Below, in pieces: positions 9,701-17,417 of a DNA stretch of 64,000 bases. The notes beneath the pieces were generated by a model. The model was not told the origin of the DNA. It worked only from the letters and a program-made list of their open reading frames with translations, and did not search any database. Source of the stretch: Rhizobiales bacterium 62-17 (GTDB lineage: Bacteria; Pseudomonadota; Alphaproteobacteria; Rhizobiales; Beijerinckiaceae). The translations under genes and the position numbers were made by a program. Location of the stretch: contig MKVW01000009.1 in NCBI GenBank assembly GCA_001898965.1, positions 1,402,410-1,466,409 of the forward strand. Direction: 5' to 3'. Positions within the stretch are counted from its first letter, which is position 1. Every line of letters begins with the position of its first letter.

Positions 9701-9889
9701 CTTCTGCCCGCCGCATTTTCGACGGCGATCGGTGCGCAGGTGCAGCGTCCGCTGGCGATCGTGATCGTCGGCGGCATCATGATCGCGCCGCTCTTCATCC
9801 TGATCGTCTTCCCGGTGCTGATCGAGCGGTTCTCTCAACGCACCGTGGTGGCCCAGAATGTCGAAGGATTTGCCGCGCCGGCGGAATAA
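6737..9889 (+). CDS. RND efflux inner-membrane pump, heavy-metal (CzcA/CusA-like) subgroup
   Basis: Proton-driven trimeric efflux pump of 1050 residues, the usual RND size, with twelve expected membrane helices and two large periplasmic loops. In the helix-4 region the sequence AIDFGLIIDATVIMVEN carries D394, D400 and E407. Their spacing matches the D-D-E proton-relay set of CzcA-type metal pumps, in contrast to the DD motif of AcrB-type drug pumps. Other family blocks are EAYPDPVPPLVQVITQNPGQSAEDIERYIT, LRTLQDWVVARRFRAVPGVLDV and LGLEFLPTLEEGNLWLRATMP. No outer-membrane factor gene adjoins, so the pump probably borrows a TolC-like channel. Substrate metal versus organic compound cannot be settled here. 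Confidence 0.93.
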   Translation: MHTIIESVLRLRTLVLVLFALLLVIGGITFSRLNIEAYPDPVPPLVQVITQNPGQSAEDIERYITIPIETGLTTAQHLTSVRSISLFGLSDIRLQFTYDFTYDEALQRVLNLLGQLPPLQNGAQPDISPWSPIGEIYRYQLVGPSNFSVMDLRTLQDWVVARRFRAVPGVLDVSSWGGKTKTFEAQIDLNKLTAHGLTLAEVVETLKKSNVNVGGQTMNVGMQSAVVRGVGLIQTIDDIRDTMLSQSGANPVRIRDIADVQVSHLPRLGIAGRDAVDDIVQGTVLMRRGEQSTPVIERVKAEIEKINSSDLLPPGVQIVRIYDRSELIGVTTHTVLFNVLFGIVLVFLVQWLFLGDLRSAIVVASAIPFAFFFAIIIMVIRGESANLLSIGAIDFGLIIDATVIMVENIFRHLSHAVGLRRAGEATGEPSRSKLAIIYGAAMEVSRPIFFSAAIILAGFLPLFTLSGVEGHIFGPMAKTYAYALAGGLLATFTVAPALSAFLLSDRVSHDDTFFVRILRGAYLPVLRAALRNKMRTVVFALLMGAVSIIAGRSLGLEFLPTLEEGNLWLRATMPSSISLEAGNDTTNRIRHYLMQLPEVDTVVSQQGRTDDGTDSNGFFNAEFNVPLAPKSKWRSGMDKPTLIKEIGETLGAQYPGIEFNFSQYLQDNVAEAISGVKGDNTVKVFGHDLNMLRDTAEKIKAVMSTVPGITDLSVYTLLGQPTVKIDIDRFAAGRYGLAPGDINTAIQTAIGGEEAGNLYEPTSDRFFPIMVRLAPEYRKSIESLNQLTIGVKNGDTDQISQIPLQAVAKISLVSGPSFIYREQQQRYIPIKFSVRDRDLGSAIREAQQRVAELNIPAGYRLEWAGQFGNLQDAIKRLQVIVPITVLFMAVLLFVNFSSLTDTLLGLSVIPMAMIGGILALFATGIPFSVSAAVGFIALFGISVMEGIILLTQYNQLIHRGVERSVAIYEACEVRFRPVMMTCMAAGVGLLPAAFSTAIGAQVQRPLAIVIVGGIMIAPLFILIVFPVLIERFSQRTVVAQNVEGFAAPAE

Positions 9890-9905
9890 ACGGCATGGCG
9901 AAACC

Positions 9906-9931
9906 GAGGGACGGCGCCCGCGCCGTCCCTC
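9906..9931 (+). terminator. Perfect 11-bp hairpin after RND operon
   Basis: GAGGGACGGCG (9906-9916) and CGCCGTCCCTC (9921-9931) pair perfectly round a four-base loop. It lies 17 bases after the pump stop codon and before a convergent gene. There is no T-tract, so termination may need Rho or may work as a bidirectional block. Confidence 0.5.
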
Positions 9932-9970
9932 CAACCACGCTCGGTATCCGCAGGGATCAAGGTCAGAGCG

Positions 9971-10912
9971 CTAGGGCGCGGTTCGATCCGGCATGAGCAT
10001 GATCAATTTCCCACGCATATGCCCGGTCTGCGATTGCTCATGCGCCGTTTTGAAATCGGCGAGAGGGAGCTGCTCTTCCACGGGAACCCGCAGGGCGCCG
10101 GACGCCGCCAGCTCGACCAGAGCTACGAGGCTTTCCTTCTTGGGCACGATCTGCGCGACCATCACTTTGACGCCAAATTCAGCACTTCGGTCTTCGAAAG
10201 GCGCGGCCACCAGGCAAACCATGGTGCCGCCGCGCTTGAGAACGGCATAGCTGCGCTTGTGCACATCGCCGCCCAGCAAGTCGAAGACGACGTCGATGTC
10301 GCGCAACTGCGATTCAAACGGCGCCTGGTCGTAGGCGATCACCTCATTAGCGCCCAGGCCGGTGACGAAATCGCGGTTACGCGCCGAACAGGTGGTGATG
10401 ACATGAGCACCGCGCGCGCGGGCGATCTGAATGGCGAAGGAACCGACGCCACCGGCCCCGGCATGAATGAGAACACGCATGCCAGGCGTAATATGCGCCG
10501 TCTCGACCAACGCGATCCACGCGCTGAGGCCAGCCAGCGGCAGCGCCGCGCCGTCCTGCATGGAAACCGTATCGGGGAGAGGGGCGACACATGAGCTGGG
10601 CAGTACGATCTGCTGCGCCCATGTGCCGACACCGCGTGGAGCGAAAAAGCAAATGCGGGTGTTCAACAGCGCTGGATCGACGCCGGAGCCGATGGCGCTG
10701 ACGATGCCGGCGCCATCGCGCCCGACCGTCGCTGGCAGGGTGAGGGGAATGACGGCGCGCAGCAGGCCGGCGCGAATCTTCCAATCGATCGGATTAAGAC
10801 TAGCCGCATGAACGTCGATCAGAACTTCATGGGGAGTGGGTTGAGCGACATCGATTTCCCGCAACGCGAGGACGTCGGGGCCACCGTATTCAGCGAATTG
10901 CACAGCAAGCAT
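9971..10912 (-). CDS. NADP-dependent oxidoreductase, quinone oxidoreductase-like MDR family
   Basis: Medium-chain dehydrogenase/reductase of 313 residues without zinc-ligand clusters, resembling NADPH:quinone oxidoreductases or enoyl reductases. The N-terminal GroES-like domain (MLAVQFAEYGGPDVLALREIDVAQPTPHEVLIDVHAASLNPIDWKIRAGLL) is followed by the Rossmann motif HAGAGGVGSFAIQIARARGA. The C-terminal MRGKLIML is typical. Start 10912 is set by AGGAG upstream and by the family N-terminus; the 38-residue extension to 11026 is not family sequence. It is divergent from the ABC importer operon, and the GntR-type palindrome at 11042 lies between them, so it may belong to the same regulon. Confidence 0.87.
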   Translation of the reverse strand: MLAVQFAEYGGPDVLALREIDVAQPTPHEVLIDVHAASLNPIDWKIRAGLLRAVIPLTLPATVGRDGAGIVSAIGSGVDPALLNTRICFFAPRGVGTWAQQIVLPSSCVAPLPDTVSMQDGAALPLAGLSAWIALVETAHITPGMRVLIHAGAGGVGSFAIQIARARGAHVITTCSARNRDFVTGLGANEVIAYDQAPFESQLRDIDVVFDLLGGDVHKRSYAVLKRGGTMVCLVAAPFEDRSAEFGVKVMVAQIVPKKESLVALVELAASGALRVPVEEQLPLADFKTAHEQSQTGHMRGKLIMLMPDRTAP

Positions 10913-11260
10913 CAGGGGACTGCTCCTAAATAAGGCGTCTGACCAATCGTTCATCTGCTCGATCCGCATTCGCACGCGGACCATCATCTTTTCGCGTTCG
11001 GCGCTTGACTTGCCAGATTGGAGCATAATAGCATTTCAAAAAACATACAGTATATTGTTACGGAGAGGGGATAGCTTGACCGTTTCGTTCGCAAACCGCT
11101 TGCGCGGAAGAATGGCGGCGCGCTCGTTTGGGAGGGGAAGGCTCACAGCACAAAAGAAATGATGACACGCCACACGGCGCGAACCTTGCAAGGTGCGTTC
11201 GTGGGTGAATCCGAGAAGATTGAGTCGGCGCAACACAGCTTTCGTTCGATGAGGTGTCTG
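10913..11260. other. Intergenic region between MDR gene and ABC importer operon
   Basis: No gene is supported in these 348 bases; readings that extend either neighbour lack family sequence. It holds the palindrome at 11042-11056, a TTGACT at 11005-11010 that could be a -35 element without a well-placed -10, and a leader of roughly 200 bases before the binding-protein start. Confidence 0.5.
11042..11056. promoter_or_regulatory. Predicted GntR operator, copy 1
   Basis: AACATACAGTATATT differs at one position from the perfect palindrome AATATACAGTATATT at 17386-17400. The match continues as TTGTT/TTGTTT-like sequence beyond it. It stands in front of the ABC importer operon that contains the GntR gene itself, which suggests autoregulation. 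The regulator-site assignment is inferred from repetition, symmetry and position. Confidence 0.6.
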
Positions 11261-12802
11261 ATGAGCGGGATAGATCAGCTTTCAAAGCGGGAATTCGTTT
11301 CATTGATGTTGGGGCTTCCGGCGACGGCGCTTCTGCCGGAGTTTTCGAGCGCGCAAACAGCCGCAGCGCTCAACATCGCTTTCCCTGTCGACGTGCAGAG
11401 CTGGGACCCCACGGCGGTGACCTTTCCGCTCGGGCAATCCATCTATAAGAGCGTGTTCGACTCGCCGCTTCACTACTCGCCGGATCAGAAGCTGTTGCCG
11501 CGTCAGATCAAGGAGCGGAAATGGCTTGACGACGAGCGGACTCGGCTGGAGTTCACGCTGCAGGACAACATCCTGTTCCACGACGGCACCAAGTTGACGA
11601 CGGAGGATGTGAAATACAGCCTGGTCGATCGTCCGCAGAAGGACAAGAAACTGGCTGTTGCCGGGCTTTTGCAAGATCTCAAGGATATCGAAATCCAATC
11701 GCCGACAACAGGCGTCATGGTGTTCTCCAAACCCTCGCCATCGGTCGAGTTTTATCTCGGCTTCCTATGCTGTTACATCCTGCCGAAGGCTTATCATCAG
11801 AGTGTCGGTGACGATGGCTTCCTCGCCAAGCCGATCGGTGCAGGTCCCTATAAATTGGTCGACTATCAGCGCGGTTCGCGCATCGTCCTGGAAGCCTTCG
11901 ACAAATATTGGGGCGGCGTCCCGCCGATCAAGAACGTCACTTTCCAGGCCTTGACGGAAGCCTCGACCCGCGTCGCGGCGATTGAATCCGGCCAGGTCGA
12001 TATTGCCGTGCAGCTGCCGTTCCGCGAAGCCATCCGCCTGCAAAGCAAGCCGGACCTGACGGTTAAAATCTACCCGCAGGCCGAAATCTACATGCTGCAG
12101 GTTCCAAGCTATGTAGAGGTTCTGCAGAACAAGGACGTGCGCACCGCGCTGCACATGGCCATCGATAAGCAGGCTTTGTCGAAGGGCTTTTTCGCCGGCA
12201 CGGCAAAACCCTTGTCCATCCTGACGACGCCAGGATCGAGCGCCGATATTCCTGGCTATAGCTTCCCATTCAATCGGGCGCAGGCCGCCGAACTGTTGAA
12301 GAAAGCCGGGTACAGCCAAGCGAAGCCGTTGCGCCTCACCTTCCTGTGCCCGAACGGCTCGTTCCCGAACGATTATGAAATCTCCCAGGCCATTGCGGCG
12401 ATGTGGCGTCAAATCGGCGTCGACGTGAAGCTGGAAGAGACCACGATCGCCAAATATCTCGAGCTCAATCATGCGGCCAAACTGCCGGGCATCATGTTCT
12501 ACAGCTGGGCCAATGCCACCGGCGATCCGGAAAACTATGCCGGCCGCATTCTCAATCCGAACCTGCGCTTCTCGGCGTGGAAGGAACCGAGCCTCGTCGA
12601 GAGAATCGACAAACTCTTCGCCATGAAACTGTCGGAAGAACGGCTCGATGCCTATCGCGCGCTGATGAAGGATGCCTCCGACAATTCCTGGTCGATTCCG
12701 CTGCTGCAAACGGTCGGCAATATCGTGACCAAGAAGACGGTTGAAATCCCGACCTATACGCCGGGTTACGTTCTGCCGGCCGAAGCGACGCGCAAAGCCT
12801 GA
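11261..12802 (+). CDS. ABC transporter substrate-binding protein, dipeptide/nickel (SBP_bac_5) family
   Basis: Periplasmic binding protein of 513 residues. The N-terminus (MSGIDQLSKREFVSLMLGLPATALLPEFSSAQ) looks like an export signal with cleavage near ASAQ-like SSAQ. Family blocks include SWDPTAVTFPLGQSIYKSVFDSPLHYSPD, LLPRQIKERKWLDDERTRLEFTLQDNILFHDGTKLTTEDVKYS, GAGPYKLVDYQRGSRIVLEAFDKYWGG and ALHMAIDKQAL. ATG 11261 is preferred to the longer reading from 11159 because GAGG lies nine bases upstream and the signal peptide begins there. It is the first gene of the SBP, permease, permease, ATPase, GntR operon. The ligand is unknown; this family takes peptides, opines, nickel chelates and other organic solutes. 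Confidence 0.93.
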   Translation: MSGIDQLSKREFVSLMLGLPATALLPEFSSAQTAAALNIAFPVDVQSWDPTAVTFPLGQSIYKSVFDSPLHYSPDQKLLPRQIKERKWLDDERTRLEFTLQDNILFHDGTKLTTEDVKYSLVDRPQKDKKLAVAGLLQDLKDIEIQSPTTGVMVFSKPSPSVEFYLGFLCCYILPKAYHQSVGDDGFLAKPIGAGPYKLVDYQRGSRIVLEAFDKYWGGVPPIKNVTFQALTEASTRVAAIESGQVDIAVQLPFREAIRLQSKPDLTVKIYPQAEIYMLQVPSYVEVLQNKDVRTALHMAIDKQALSKGFFAGTAKPLSILTTPGSSADIPGYSFPFNRAQAAELLKKAGYSQAKPLRLTFLCPNGSFPNDYEISQAIAAMWRQIGVDVKLEETTIAKYLELNHAAKLPGIMFYSWANATGDPENYAGRILNPNLRFSAWKEPSLVERIDKLFAMKLSEERLDAYRALMKDASDNSWSIPLLQTVGNIVTKKTVEIPTYTPGYVLPAEATRKA

Positions 12803-12819
12803 TCGATCCTGGATGTGAA

Positions 12820-12846
12820 ACGGCCATCCGTTCGGCGGATGGCCGT
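12820..12846 (+). terminator. Intra-operon hairpin after the binding-protein gene
   Basis: ACGGCCATCCG (12820-12830) pairs perfectly with CGGATGGCCGT (12836-12846) round a five-base loop. No T-tract follows. Such hairpins between a binding-protein gene and its permease genes commonly stabilise the 5' transcript or cause partial termination, so that binding protein exceeds membrane components; that role is inferred. Confidence 0.5.
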
Positions 12847-12870
12847 CTTGGAAGTGGTGCGACGGTATCT

Positions 12871-13890
12871 ATGTTTCAGGCTTTGCTGAATGTTGCCTTG
12901 AAGCGATTGGTAGGGGCCATCCCGACAATGCTTCTTCTGTCCATGATCGTCTTTGTCGTTCTGCGGGCGCTGCCGGCCGATCCTTTGGCTCTGCTGCTGC
13001 CGCCCAATGCGACGCAGGCCGATGCCGATGTGGTGCGGAAGGCGTTGGGTCTCGATCAGTCCATTCCCGTGCAGTATGCCATCTGGCTGAAGAATGCCTT
13101 GCATGGTGATCTCGGCAGTTCGATTTCCTTCCGCGAGCCCGTGACGCGGCTGATCGCCAACACCCTGCCGGCTACGCTGGAGCTTTCCTTCATCGGCCTA
13201 CTGTTTGCCTTGCTGATCAGCATTCCCGGTGGGCTCCTGCTCTATGCCGCGCGCGGCACGCTGGGAGAGCCGCCGCTCGAAATCGCCGTCATCTGCATGC
13301 TGTGCATCCCAGCCTTCCTCTGGGCGATTTTCCTGATGCTGGGTTTTGGCGTCGCCTTAGGCTGGTTGCCGATCGCCGGGCGCGTCGATTCCGGCATGGC
13401 CATTCCCGGTGGAACGGGCTTCCTGCTGATCGACTATCTGATCACCGGGCAATGGCGGAGCTGGCTGAATGCCTGGTCGCACCTGTTGCTGCCGGCGTCC
13501 GCGCTGGCGCTGGGATTCAGTCCTTTGGTGATCCGGGTGCTGCGATCCTCCCTGCTCGAATCCTCCGAAGAGCAATATGTCATGGCGGCGCGCCAGCGCG
13601 GCCTGTCCGAGCGCAAGATCATCATTTCGCACATGCTGAAGAATTCGGCCCTGCCAACCATCACGCTGATCGGCGCGCAATTCGGCTTTCTCTTCGGCGG
13701 CACGCTGCTGGTTGAATCGATCTTTTCGCTGCCGGGCCTTGGCAATCTGATGGTCCAGGCGGTACGCAATCACGATCTGCCGCTCATCCAGGGTATCGCG
13801 CTCGTCTTCTGCGTCATGACGCTGCTGATCAATACGGTGGTCGATGTTCTCTATGTCGTTCTCAATCCCAAGCTGAGGCGCGCGCAATGA
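12871..13890 (+). CDS. ABC transporter permease, DppB family
   Basis: Inner-membrane permease of 339 residues. The N-terminus LLNVALKRLVGAIPTMLLLSMIVFVVLRALPADP is the usual first helix of DppB/OppB proteins, followed by the periplasmic loop ALGLDQSIPVQYAIWLKNALHGDLGSSISFREPV. The coupling-loop EAA region is EEQYVMAARQRGLSERKIIISHMLKNSALP. Its last four bases overlap the next permease gene (ATGA at 13887), so the two are probably made together as a heterodimer. The ribosome site is weak, consistent with lower expression than the binding protein. Confidence 0.93.
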   Translation: MFQALLNVALKRLVGAIPTMLLLSMIVFVVLRALPADPLALLLPPNATQADADVVRKALGLDQSIPVQYAIWLKNALHGDLGSSISFREPVTRLIANTLPATLELSFIGLLFALLISIPGGLLLYAARGTLGEPPLEIAVICMLCIPAFLWAIFLMLGFGVALGWLPIAGRVDSGMAIPGGTGFLLIDYLITGQWRSWLNAWSHLLLPASALALGFSPLVIRVLRSSLLESSEEQYVMAARQRGLSERKIIISHMLKNSALPTITLIGAQFGFLFGGTLLVESIFSLPGLGNLMVQAVRNHDLPLIQGIALVFCVMTLLINTVVDVLYVVLNPKLRRAQ

Positions 13891-14768
13891 GTGCCGAAGA
13901 GAGGTCCTTCGCCGCCGAGGCCTGGTATCAGTCGATCCGTTCGCCGAAAACCATTGTCGGCGCGTTGATTGTGATCACGATGATCGTCCTGGCCATTTTC
14001 GCGCCGCTAATTGCGCCGAATGACCCTGCTAATCAGGATCTCGCGAATATGCTGCTGCCGCCCATGTGGGCGCAAGGTGGTATATCCGACTATCCGTTCG
14101 GTACGGACAGTCTCGGCCGTTGCATCCTGTCGCAAATGATCTATGGCGCCCGCGTCGCGCTGATGGTCGGCTTCCTGGCCGCGATCGGCGCCATGCTGTT
14201 TGGCACCACATTGGCCCTGATCGCCGGTTATTTCGGCGGCTGGGTCGATCGTCTGATCGGCTATTTCGTCGATCTATGGATGTCGCTGCCGCCGGTCGTT
14301 CTGTCGTTGACCTTGATGGTCGGCTTCGGCACGGGCGTTGGCAATGTCATTTTGTCCATCGTCCTGGTCGATTGGACGCGCTTCTGCCGTGTCGTTCGCT
14401 CAGAAGTGCTGGTGGTGCGCCGCAAGGATTTCGTATCGGCGGCGCAGCTTCTCGGCTTCAGCCACGCGCGGATCATTCTGCGTGAAATCCTGCCGAGCGT
14501 CGCGCCGCTGGTGATCACGCTGTTCAGTCTGCAGGTCGGCATCGGCGTCATCGTCGAAGCCATTCTTAGCTTCGTGGGTTTAAGCGTTCCGGCCGATGTG
14601 CCGGCCTGGGGCATGATGATCGCCAGCGCGCGCAGCTATATGTATCAGGCGCCTTGGGGCATTCTGCTGCCGATCCTCGCCATGTTCGTGACGGTTCTCG
14701 GCTTCAATCTGTTGGGTGAAGGGCTGCGTGTGACGCTGGATCCGCGCTTCCGGCGGAGGACCAGCTGA
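13887..14768 (+). CDS. ABC transporter permease, DppC family
   Basis: Partner permease of 293 residues. It has a soluble N-terminus followed by the DppC-type first helix (PKTIVGALIVITMIVLAIFAPLIAPNDPANQD), then YPFGTDSLGRCILSQMIYGARVALMVGFLAA, the usual start of the permease core. The coupling loop is RRKDFVSAAQLLGFSHARIILREILPSVAPLV, and the end PAWGMMIASAR / VLGFNLLGEGLRVTLDPRFRRR is characteristic of the family. It starts inside the stop codon region of the DppB-type gene and ends one base before the ATPase gene. Confidence 0.93.
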   Translation: MSAEERSFAAEAWYQSIRSPKTIVGALIVITMIVLAIFAPLIAPNDPANQDLANMLLPPMWAQGGISDYPFGTDSLGRCILSQMIYGARVALMVGFLAAIGAMLFGTTLALIAGYFGGWVDRLIGYFVDLWMSLPPVVLSLTLMVGFGTGVGNVILSIVLVDWTRFCRVVRSEVLVVRRKDFVSAAQLLGFSHARIILREILPSVAPLVITLFSLQVGIGVIVEAILSFVGLSVPADVPAWGMMIASARSYMYQAPWGILLPILAMFVTVLGFNLLGEGLRVTLDPRFRRRTS

Positions 14769-14769
14769 C

Positions 14770-16614
14770 ATGGCCGTTCTGTCGTTTGAATCCGTCACCG
14801 TCACCGCTCATCTGAAGACGGAGAATGTCGAACTGCTGCGCGACATTTCCTTTGCCTTGGAGAAAGGCGAGGTGATCGGCCTCGTCGGTGAGTCCGGCGC
14901 GGGCAAGAGCATGATTGGGCGCGTTATCTCGGGCCTCCTGCCGGACAATTTCAGCGTCTCGTCGGGAGAGGTGAGGTTCGAGGGGCTGAATCTTCTGACC
15001 CTGAACAAGGCGGCGCGGCGCGATCTGCTCGGCCGTCGCATCGCCTTCATTCCGCAAGAGCCGCTCAGCGCTCTCAATCCCGTACGCACGATCGGCGACC
15101 AGTTCCGGGAGCATTTAAAGCATCTCGGCATTGCCAAGGAGGCCATTCGCCCCTTGATGACCGAGCGCCTGCAGCAGGTCGGCCTGGCCAATGCCGAGGA
15201 AATTCTCCTGCGCTATCCGCATGAGCTTTCGGGTGGCCAGTGCCAGCGTGTCCTGATCGCCATGGCTTTCAGCGGCGAGCCGGCTTTGGTCGTGGCTGAT
15301 GAACCGACGACCGCGCTCGACGTGGTGACGCAGGCGCAGATCATGCGGCTGATCGCGGCTCAACAGGCCCAGCATGGCACCGCCGTTCTGTTCATCACCC
15401 ATGATCTGAGACTGGCGGCCAATGTCTGCAAAAGCGTCGGTGTGATGTATGCCGGCGATATGGTGGAATACGGACCGGCGGCGGCGGTTCTGCAATCGCC
15501 CTCGCATCCCTATACCAAGAGCCTGCTGGCGGCGATTCCGCGCATGACGGGCGAACGGCGCATGCTGCCGACACTGTCCGAGCAGATGCCGGGCGTCAAA
15601 ACCTTCGCCAGTCTCGCCGGATGCCGCTTCGCTCTGCGCTGTCCGGCGAAAGACCCGTCTTGCGTCAGCGCCACATTGCAGCGCCGCTTCGTGGAAGAAG
15701 GGCATTGGACCCGCTGCGGCGATGCCTGCGGCGGTTTCGAGTTCGCCAGCGGCGAGCCCTTGCTGATCGAGACGGTTGGCATCGACGAACGGGAGGCGCC
15801 GGCCGTCGAATTCAAGAACGTTCGCCTACAATACAAGGCGCGGCGCGGCTTCCTGGGGCTGCGCAAGAGTTCTTTCGATGCGGTGCGCTCGGCGAGTTTC
15901 GCCGTCCGGCCCGGCGAGATTTTGGGCATTGTCGGCGAAAGCGGCAGCGGCAAAAGTTCCGTTGGCCGCCTGATCGTCGGTCTCGAACAATCCACCGAAG
16001 GGACGATCCGGATCGCGGGCGAGGAACGGGGCGCTCGCGGCAGCACGCTGCATCTGACCCGCCGCGATACCCAGTTGATTTTCCAGGATCCGCAATCGGC
16101 ACTCAATCCGCGTCGCAGCGTTCTGCAACTGCTGACCCAGGGGCTGGAGGTCGGGCCGAACGGGTTGTCCCCGCCGCAGCGGCAGGCCGCCGCCGGCAAT
16201 ATTCTGCAAGATATTGGCCTTCCGGCGGATTGCCTCAGCCGCTTTCCGTCGCAATTGTCGGGCGGACAGCGGCAGCGGGTCAACATCGGCCGCGCTCTCT
16301 GCCTTGAGCCGAAACTCGTGGTGGCCGACGAAATCGTCTCGGGTCTCGACGTCTCCGTGCAGGCTCATATCTTGAACTGCCTGCTGGAGCTCAATCGCCA
16401 GAAGAATCTGACCATGGTCTTCATCAGCCACGATCTGGCGGTGGTGCGCTATCTCTGCAGCCGCATTCTCATGATGTATCGCGGCGAAATCGTCGAGGAA
16501 GGCGAGACCGAAGAGGTATTCGCCAAGCCGAAACATCCTTATACCAAGCTTTTGATGGAATCGGTGCCGCCGGAAACGAAAGGTGGAGGTTGGCTTGGGA
16601 GCTCGGCCGGATAA
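14770..16614 (+). CDS. Fused dipeptide-type ABC transporter ATPase (DppD-DppF fusion)
   Basis: Single 614-residue protein carrying both nucleotide-binding domains of the importer. Domain 1 (about 1-320) has Walker A GLVGESGAGKS at 37-47, signature LSGGQCQRV near 151 and Walker B LVVADEPTTALD, and ends with the oligopeptide extension containing cysteines (AGCRFALRCPAKDPSC). Domain 2 (about 335-614) has GIVGESGSGKSS near 387, LSGGQRQRV near 495 and LVVADEIVSGLD, where the usual DEP/DEA reads DEI. The end KPKHPYTKLLMESVP is the common DppF C-terminus. Fusion removes the need to assemble two separate subunits. The GntR gene overlaps its end. Confidence 0.93.
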   Translation: MAVLSFESVTVTAHLKTENVELLRDISFALEKGEVIGLVGESGAGKSMIGRVISGLLPDNFSVSSGEVRFEGLNLLTLNKAARRDLLGRRIAFIPQEPLSALNPVRTIGDQFREHLKHLGIAKEAIRPLMTERLQQVGLANAEEILLRYPHELSGGQCQRVLIAMAFSGEPALVVADEPTTALDVVTQAQIMRLIAAQQAQHGTAVLFITHDLRLAANVCKSVGVMYAGDMVEYGPAAAVLQSPSHPYTKSLLAAIPRMTGERRMLPTLSEQMPGVKTFASLAGCRFALRCPAKDPSCVSATLQRRFVEEGHWTRCGDACGGFEFASGEPLLIETVGIDEREAPAVEFKNVRLQYKARRGFLGLRKSSFDAVRSASFAVRPGEILGIVGESGSGKSSVGRLIVGLEQSTEGTIRIAGEERGARGSTLHLTRRDTQLIFQDPQSALNPRRSVLQLLTQGLEVGPNGLSPPQRQAAAGNILQDIGLPADCLSRFPSQLSGGQRQRVNIGRALCLEPKLVVADEIVSGLDVSVQAHILNCLLELNRQKNLTMVFISHDLAVVRYLCSRILMMYRGEIVEEGETEEVFAKPKHPYTKLLMESVPPETKGGGWLGSSAG

Positions 16615-17323
16615 GCGTGCGGACCTGACGGCCGCGAAGAAAGGTCTCGCCCGGGGGCGTAAGGCTCCGCGCGGCCCCATGGTGACGAAGCCCAAGAACC
16701 TGCGCGAGCAGGTTTACGACCTGATGCGCGAGCGCATCGCCCAAGGGCAATTGACCTTCGATGAACGTCTCGTCGATCTGGACATCGCCGCGGACCTGAA
16801 CATCTCGCGCATGCCGGTTCGCGAAGCGCTGATGCAGCTCGTGCATGAGGGCATGCTGGAAAGCACCTCACGCGGTTTCGTGCTGCGCCGGATCAGCCGC
16901 CAGGAAATGGAAGATATTTTCGAGATCAGGCGGTTGCTCGAACCGGCGGCCGCGGCCAGTGCGGCCGCACGTATGACGCCAGCCGTCTTGCAGAAGCTGG
17001 AAGCGGCGATCAATGATTGCGCGCGGGCGAGCGATGCCGGCGACACGACGGCTTTCATTCTGTCCAACGCGGCCTTTCGCGGTGCCTGGTTGGCGCAAGT
17101 GCCAAATGTCAGCTTGGCGCGGGCGATCGCCCGTTACATCGATCACGTTCAGGCCGTGCGTCTCAAGACGCTGTCGCGGAAAAGCGTCCGCCAGGATGTG
17201 CTGCAACGTTTGCGGGCGATCTACAAAGCCTTTCGCAGTGGCAAGGGGCCTGATGCGGCCGCGCTCTTTATCAAACACGTGGATGCGGCCGTCGAAGCCT
17301 TTCAAGCGGAAGGCGAGGACTGA
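16595..17323 (+). CDS. GntR-family regulator, FCD (FadR-type) subfamily
   Basis: Transcription factor with an N-terminal winged HTH (NLREQVYDLMRERIAQGQL to ADLNISRMPVREALMQLVHEGMLESTSRGFVLRRIS) and a C-terminal helical FCD ligand domain (MEDIFEIRRLLEPAAAASAAARMT onward). The start is uncertain: TTG 16595 has GGAGG five bases upstream, GTG 16583 is also in frame, and ATG 16679 has no clear ribosome site but gives the usual short N-terminus. In the FCD domain the normal metal-binding histidine after D-x3-type sequence seems replaced (FILSNAAFRGAWL), so metal binding may be lost. It lies between the two operons headed by the shared palindrome and is the obvious candidate to bind it. Confidence 0.88.
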   Translation: MGARPDKRADLTAAKKGLARGRKAPRGPMVTKPKNLREQVYDLMRERIAQGQLTFDERLVDLDIAADLNISRMPVREALMQLVHEGMLESTSRGFVLRRISRQEMEDIFEIRRLLEPAAAASAAARMTPAVLQKLEAAINDCARASDAGDTTAFILSNAAFRGAWLAQVPNVSLARAIARYIDHVQAVRLKTLSRKSVRQDVLQRLRAIYKAFRSGKGPDAAALFIKHVDAAVEAFQAEGED

Positions 17324-17359
17324 TCTTCGGTTTTCCGAGCGCGCCGGCTGCGGCGTGCC

Positions 17360-17400
17360 TTGACAAGGTTTGCGGGCGGGCATTTAATATACAGTATATT
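17360..17400 (+). promoter_or_regulatory. Promoter with embedded predicted GntR operator, copy 2
   Basis: TTGACA at 17360-17365 is a perfect -35. TTTAAT (17383-17388, spacing 17) or TAATAT (17385-17390, spacing 19) serves as -10. The 15-bp palindrome AATATACAGTATATT (17386-17400, symmetric except for the central base) covers the -10 and start region, a position at which a bound repressor would block RNA polymerase. The monooxygenase start lies 17 bases downstream. Confidence 0.65.
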
Positions 17401-17417
17401 GTTTGACACGGGAGACT

